A stretch of DNA of 64,000 bases from contig JAETXT010000001.1 in assembly GCA_019188255.1 (NCBI GenBank), positions 8,060,001 through 8,124,000 of the forward strand. The letters are read 5' to 3'. The stretch is from Verticillium longisporum (taxonomy: Eukaryota; Ascomycota; Sordariomycetes; Glomerellales; Plectosphaerellaceae). The notes under the pieces are model-generated. The model was not told the DNA's origin and did no database searches. It worked only from the letters and a program-made list of their open reading frames with translations. This document shows positions 63,292-64,000 of this stretch, piece by piece. How positions within the stretch are numbered: position 1 is the stretch's first letter; every line of letters begins with the position of its first letter. The translations under genes were made by a program, and so were the position numbers.

Positions 63292-64000
63292 TCACGACGC
63301 ACCGTTTGGGTTTCCCTTGGAACCTCCTTTCGGCGGCCGTCCTCGTCGTTTGGTCGGTACCGTGACTGGCGTGATGACCGCGCTCGTCTGCTGCGGCGTG
63401 CCCGCGTAGTGCCGAAAAATATTCTGGGCGATGGGCGCCGAATGCATCCCGAACTGAGGCACGGGGACGGGCGTCTGCTGGACGGGCGTCTGTTGCATTG
63501 GCGACTGTTGGACCGGCGTTGCCATGTGCTGCTCCCTGTTCATCTGATTGATTTGTCGCCGTCGCTCCGCCGCCTGCGCCTGTTCCTCCTCCTGCGTCTG
63601 TTGGAAGGGGTGCTTGGGGCACCGCCCATTGGCGCGTACTGGGCCATGGGGTGCTGCTGATGCTGTTGGTGGTGGTGCTGTTGCTGCTGATGGTGATGCA
63701 CCTGTTGCTGAACCTGCTGTTGTACTTGGTGCTGCTGCTGCTGCGCGTGTTGTTGCTGTACCTGCTGTTGCGCCTGCTGCTGTTGATGCGCCTGCTGCTG
63801 CGCCTGTTGATGTTGTTGTTGTTGCTGCTGCTGTTGATGCTGTTGTACCTGGTGCTGCTGCTGCTGCTGTTGATGTTGCTGCTGCTGGGATTGTTCGGCA
63901 ACACGCCGTCGATTGCCCTCCTCGATTTCTTGGTGCTTTTTCTCCTGACGCGCCTGCCGTTCCTGCCGCTGGAGATCTTCGTTCTCGACGGCGTAGATCG
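63292..64000 (-). CDS. Gln-rich AT-hook protein, C-terminal part (frameshift as read, runs off the window)
   Basis: The gene enters from beyond 64000. It reads a charged coiled-coil-like segment (ENEDLQRQERQARQEKKHQE), then about 80 residues dominated by Gln and His with scattered Val and Ala, then MAQYAPMGGAPST. There the frame is lost at a four-base run (plus-strand G at 63607-63610). One extra base reads APSTPFQQTQEEEQAQAAER and on through MNREQHMATPVQQ, Gln/Pro repeats and IFRHYAGTPQQTSAVITP. It ends with a canonical AT-hook, KRRGRPPKGGSKGNPNG, and stops at 63292. The AT-hook binds the minor groove of AT-rich DNA, and poly-Gln tracts are common in fungal transcription or chromatin factors. 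The family is not recognised. Confidence 0.75.
   Translation of the reverse strand, partial: DLRRRERRSPAAGTAGASGEKAPRNRGGQSTACCRTIPAAATSTAAAAAPGTTASTAAATTTTSTGAAAGASTAAGATAGTATTRAAAAAPSTTAGSATGASPSAATAPPPTASAAPHGPVRANGRCPKHPFQQTQEEEQAQAAERRRQINQMNREQHMATPVQQSPMQQTPVQQTPVPVPQFGMHSAPIAQNIFRHYAGTPQQTSAVITPVTVPTKRRGRPPKGGSKGNPNGAS
63650..63895. repeat. CAG/CTG-rich microsatellite encoding poly-Gln
   Basis: Imperfect CTG/TTG/GTG triplets on the plus strand (CAG/CAA/CAC on the coding strand) extend for about 245 bases and code for the Gln/His tract. All three minus-strand frames remain open through it, which produces a spurious Ser/Asn-rich reading. Length variation between strains is likely. Confidence 0.9.

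Noticed and set aside
63269..63904. Ser/Asn-rich 211-codon minus-strand frame
   Set aside because: It is the wrong frame through the CAG microsatellite; the Gln frame continues into conserved-looking sequence and the AT-hook.

Overview
The window comes from a filamentous ascomycete, most likely a Sordariomycete. Genes carry short introns (45-185 nt) with GT...AG borders and CTAAC/CTGAC-type branch points, codons favour C in the third position, and the gene families are typical of Pezizomycotina. These include a cytosolic catalase-peroxidase, a Zn2Cys6 regulator, a cAMP-receptor-like GPCR, a CSC1-type channel, a TslA/Tps3-type trehalose subunit and an NLE/Rsa4 ribosome assembly factor. Two intron-containing tRNA genes (Leu and Tyr) are present. 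There is no sign of a plasmid, a virus or a CRISPR array. Exon models were assembled by hand from splice signals, reading-phase continuity and protein-family motifs.

Layout. 1-3.4 kb: no convincing gene. 3.4-7 kb: catalase-peroxidase (+), then a small secreted protein (-) with a decayed coding fragment behind it. 8.5-10 kb: Zn2Cys6 transcription factor (-), seven coding blocks, N-terminus unresolved. 11.2-13.3 kb: C2-domain protein (+). 13.7 kb: tRNA-Leu(AAG). 14.4-14.8 kb: non-coding interleaved inverted repeat. 15.8-17 kb: BTB/POZ-like protein (-). 18-18.6 kb: hotdog thioesterase (+). 21.2-23.2 kb: PLOD-like type II membrane glycosyltransferase (+, frameshifted as read). 23.5-25 kb: NMN adenylyltransferase (-). 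27.8-29.3 kb: secreted pectate lyase (+). 30.8-31.6 kb: UCH ubiquitin hydrolase (+), then tRNA-Tyr(GTA). 35.4-37 kb: GPCR (+). 37.7-44.9 kb: three co-oriented genes, namely a monooxygenase-DUF6314 fusion, a D-lactate-dehydrogenase-like enzyme (frameshifted as read) and an MFS transporter. 45.2-48 kb: CSC1/OSCA-like channel (-). 48.4-50.2 kb: unknown protein (+). 50.8-52.2 kb: branched-chain-type aminotransferase (-, frameshifted as read). 53.3-56.2 kb: trehalose-phosphate synthase complex subunit (-). 60.8-62.7 kb: Rsa4/NLE (-). 63.3 kb to the end: C-terminus of a Q-rich AT-hook protein (-, frameshifted as read).

How the genes relate. Most look like independent housekeeping or environmental-response genes. 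The catalase-peroxidase and the trehalose subunit both have clusters of CCCCT/AGGGG stress elements upstream, so they may respond to a shared stress signal. The monooxygenase-DUF6314, D-lactate-dehydrogenase-like and MFS genes could form a small metabolic cassette (oxidation, reduction of a 2-oxo acid, transport). That is inferred from order and orientation only.

Quality caveat. Four otherwise intact conserved genes are each broken by one missing base in a C/G run of 4-5 nt. This looks like undercalled homopolymers in the assembly rather than four separate pseudogenes, so frame-dependent statements in those genes should be read with that in mind.
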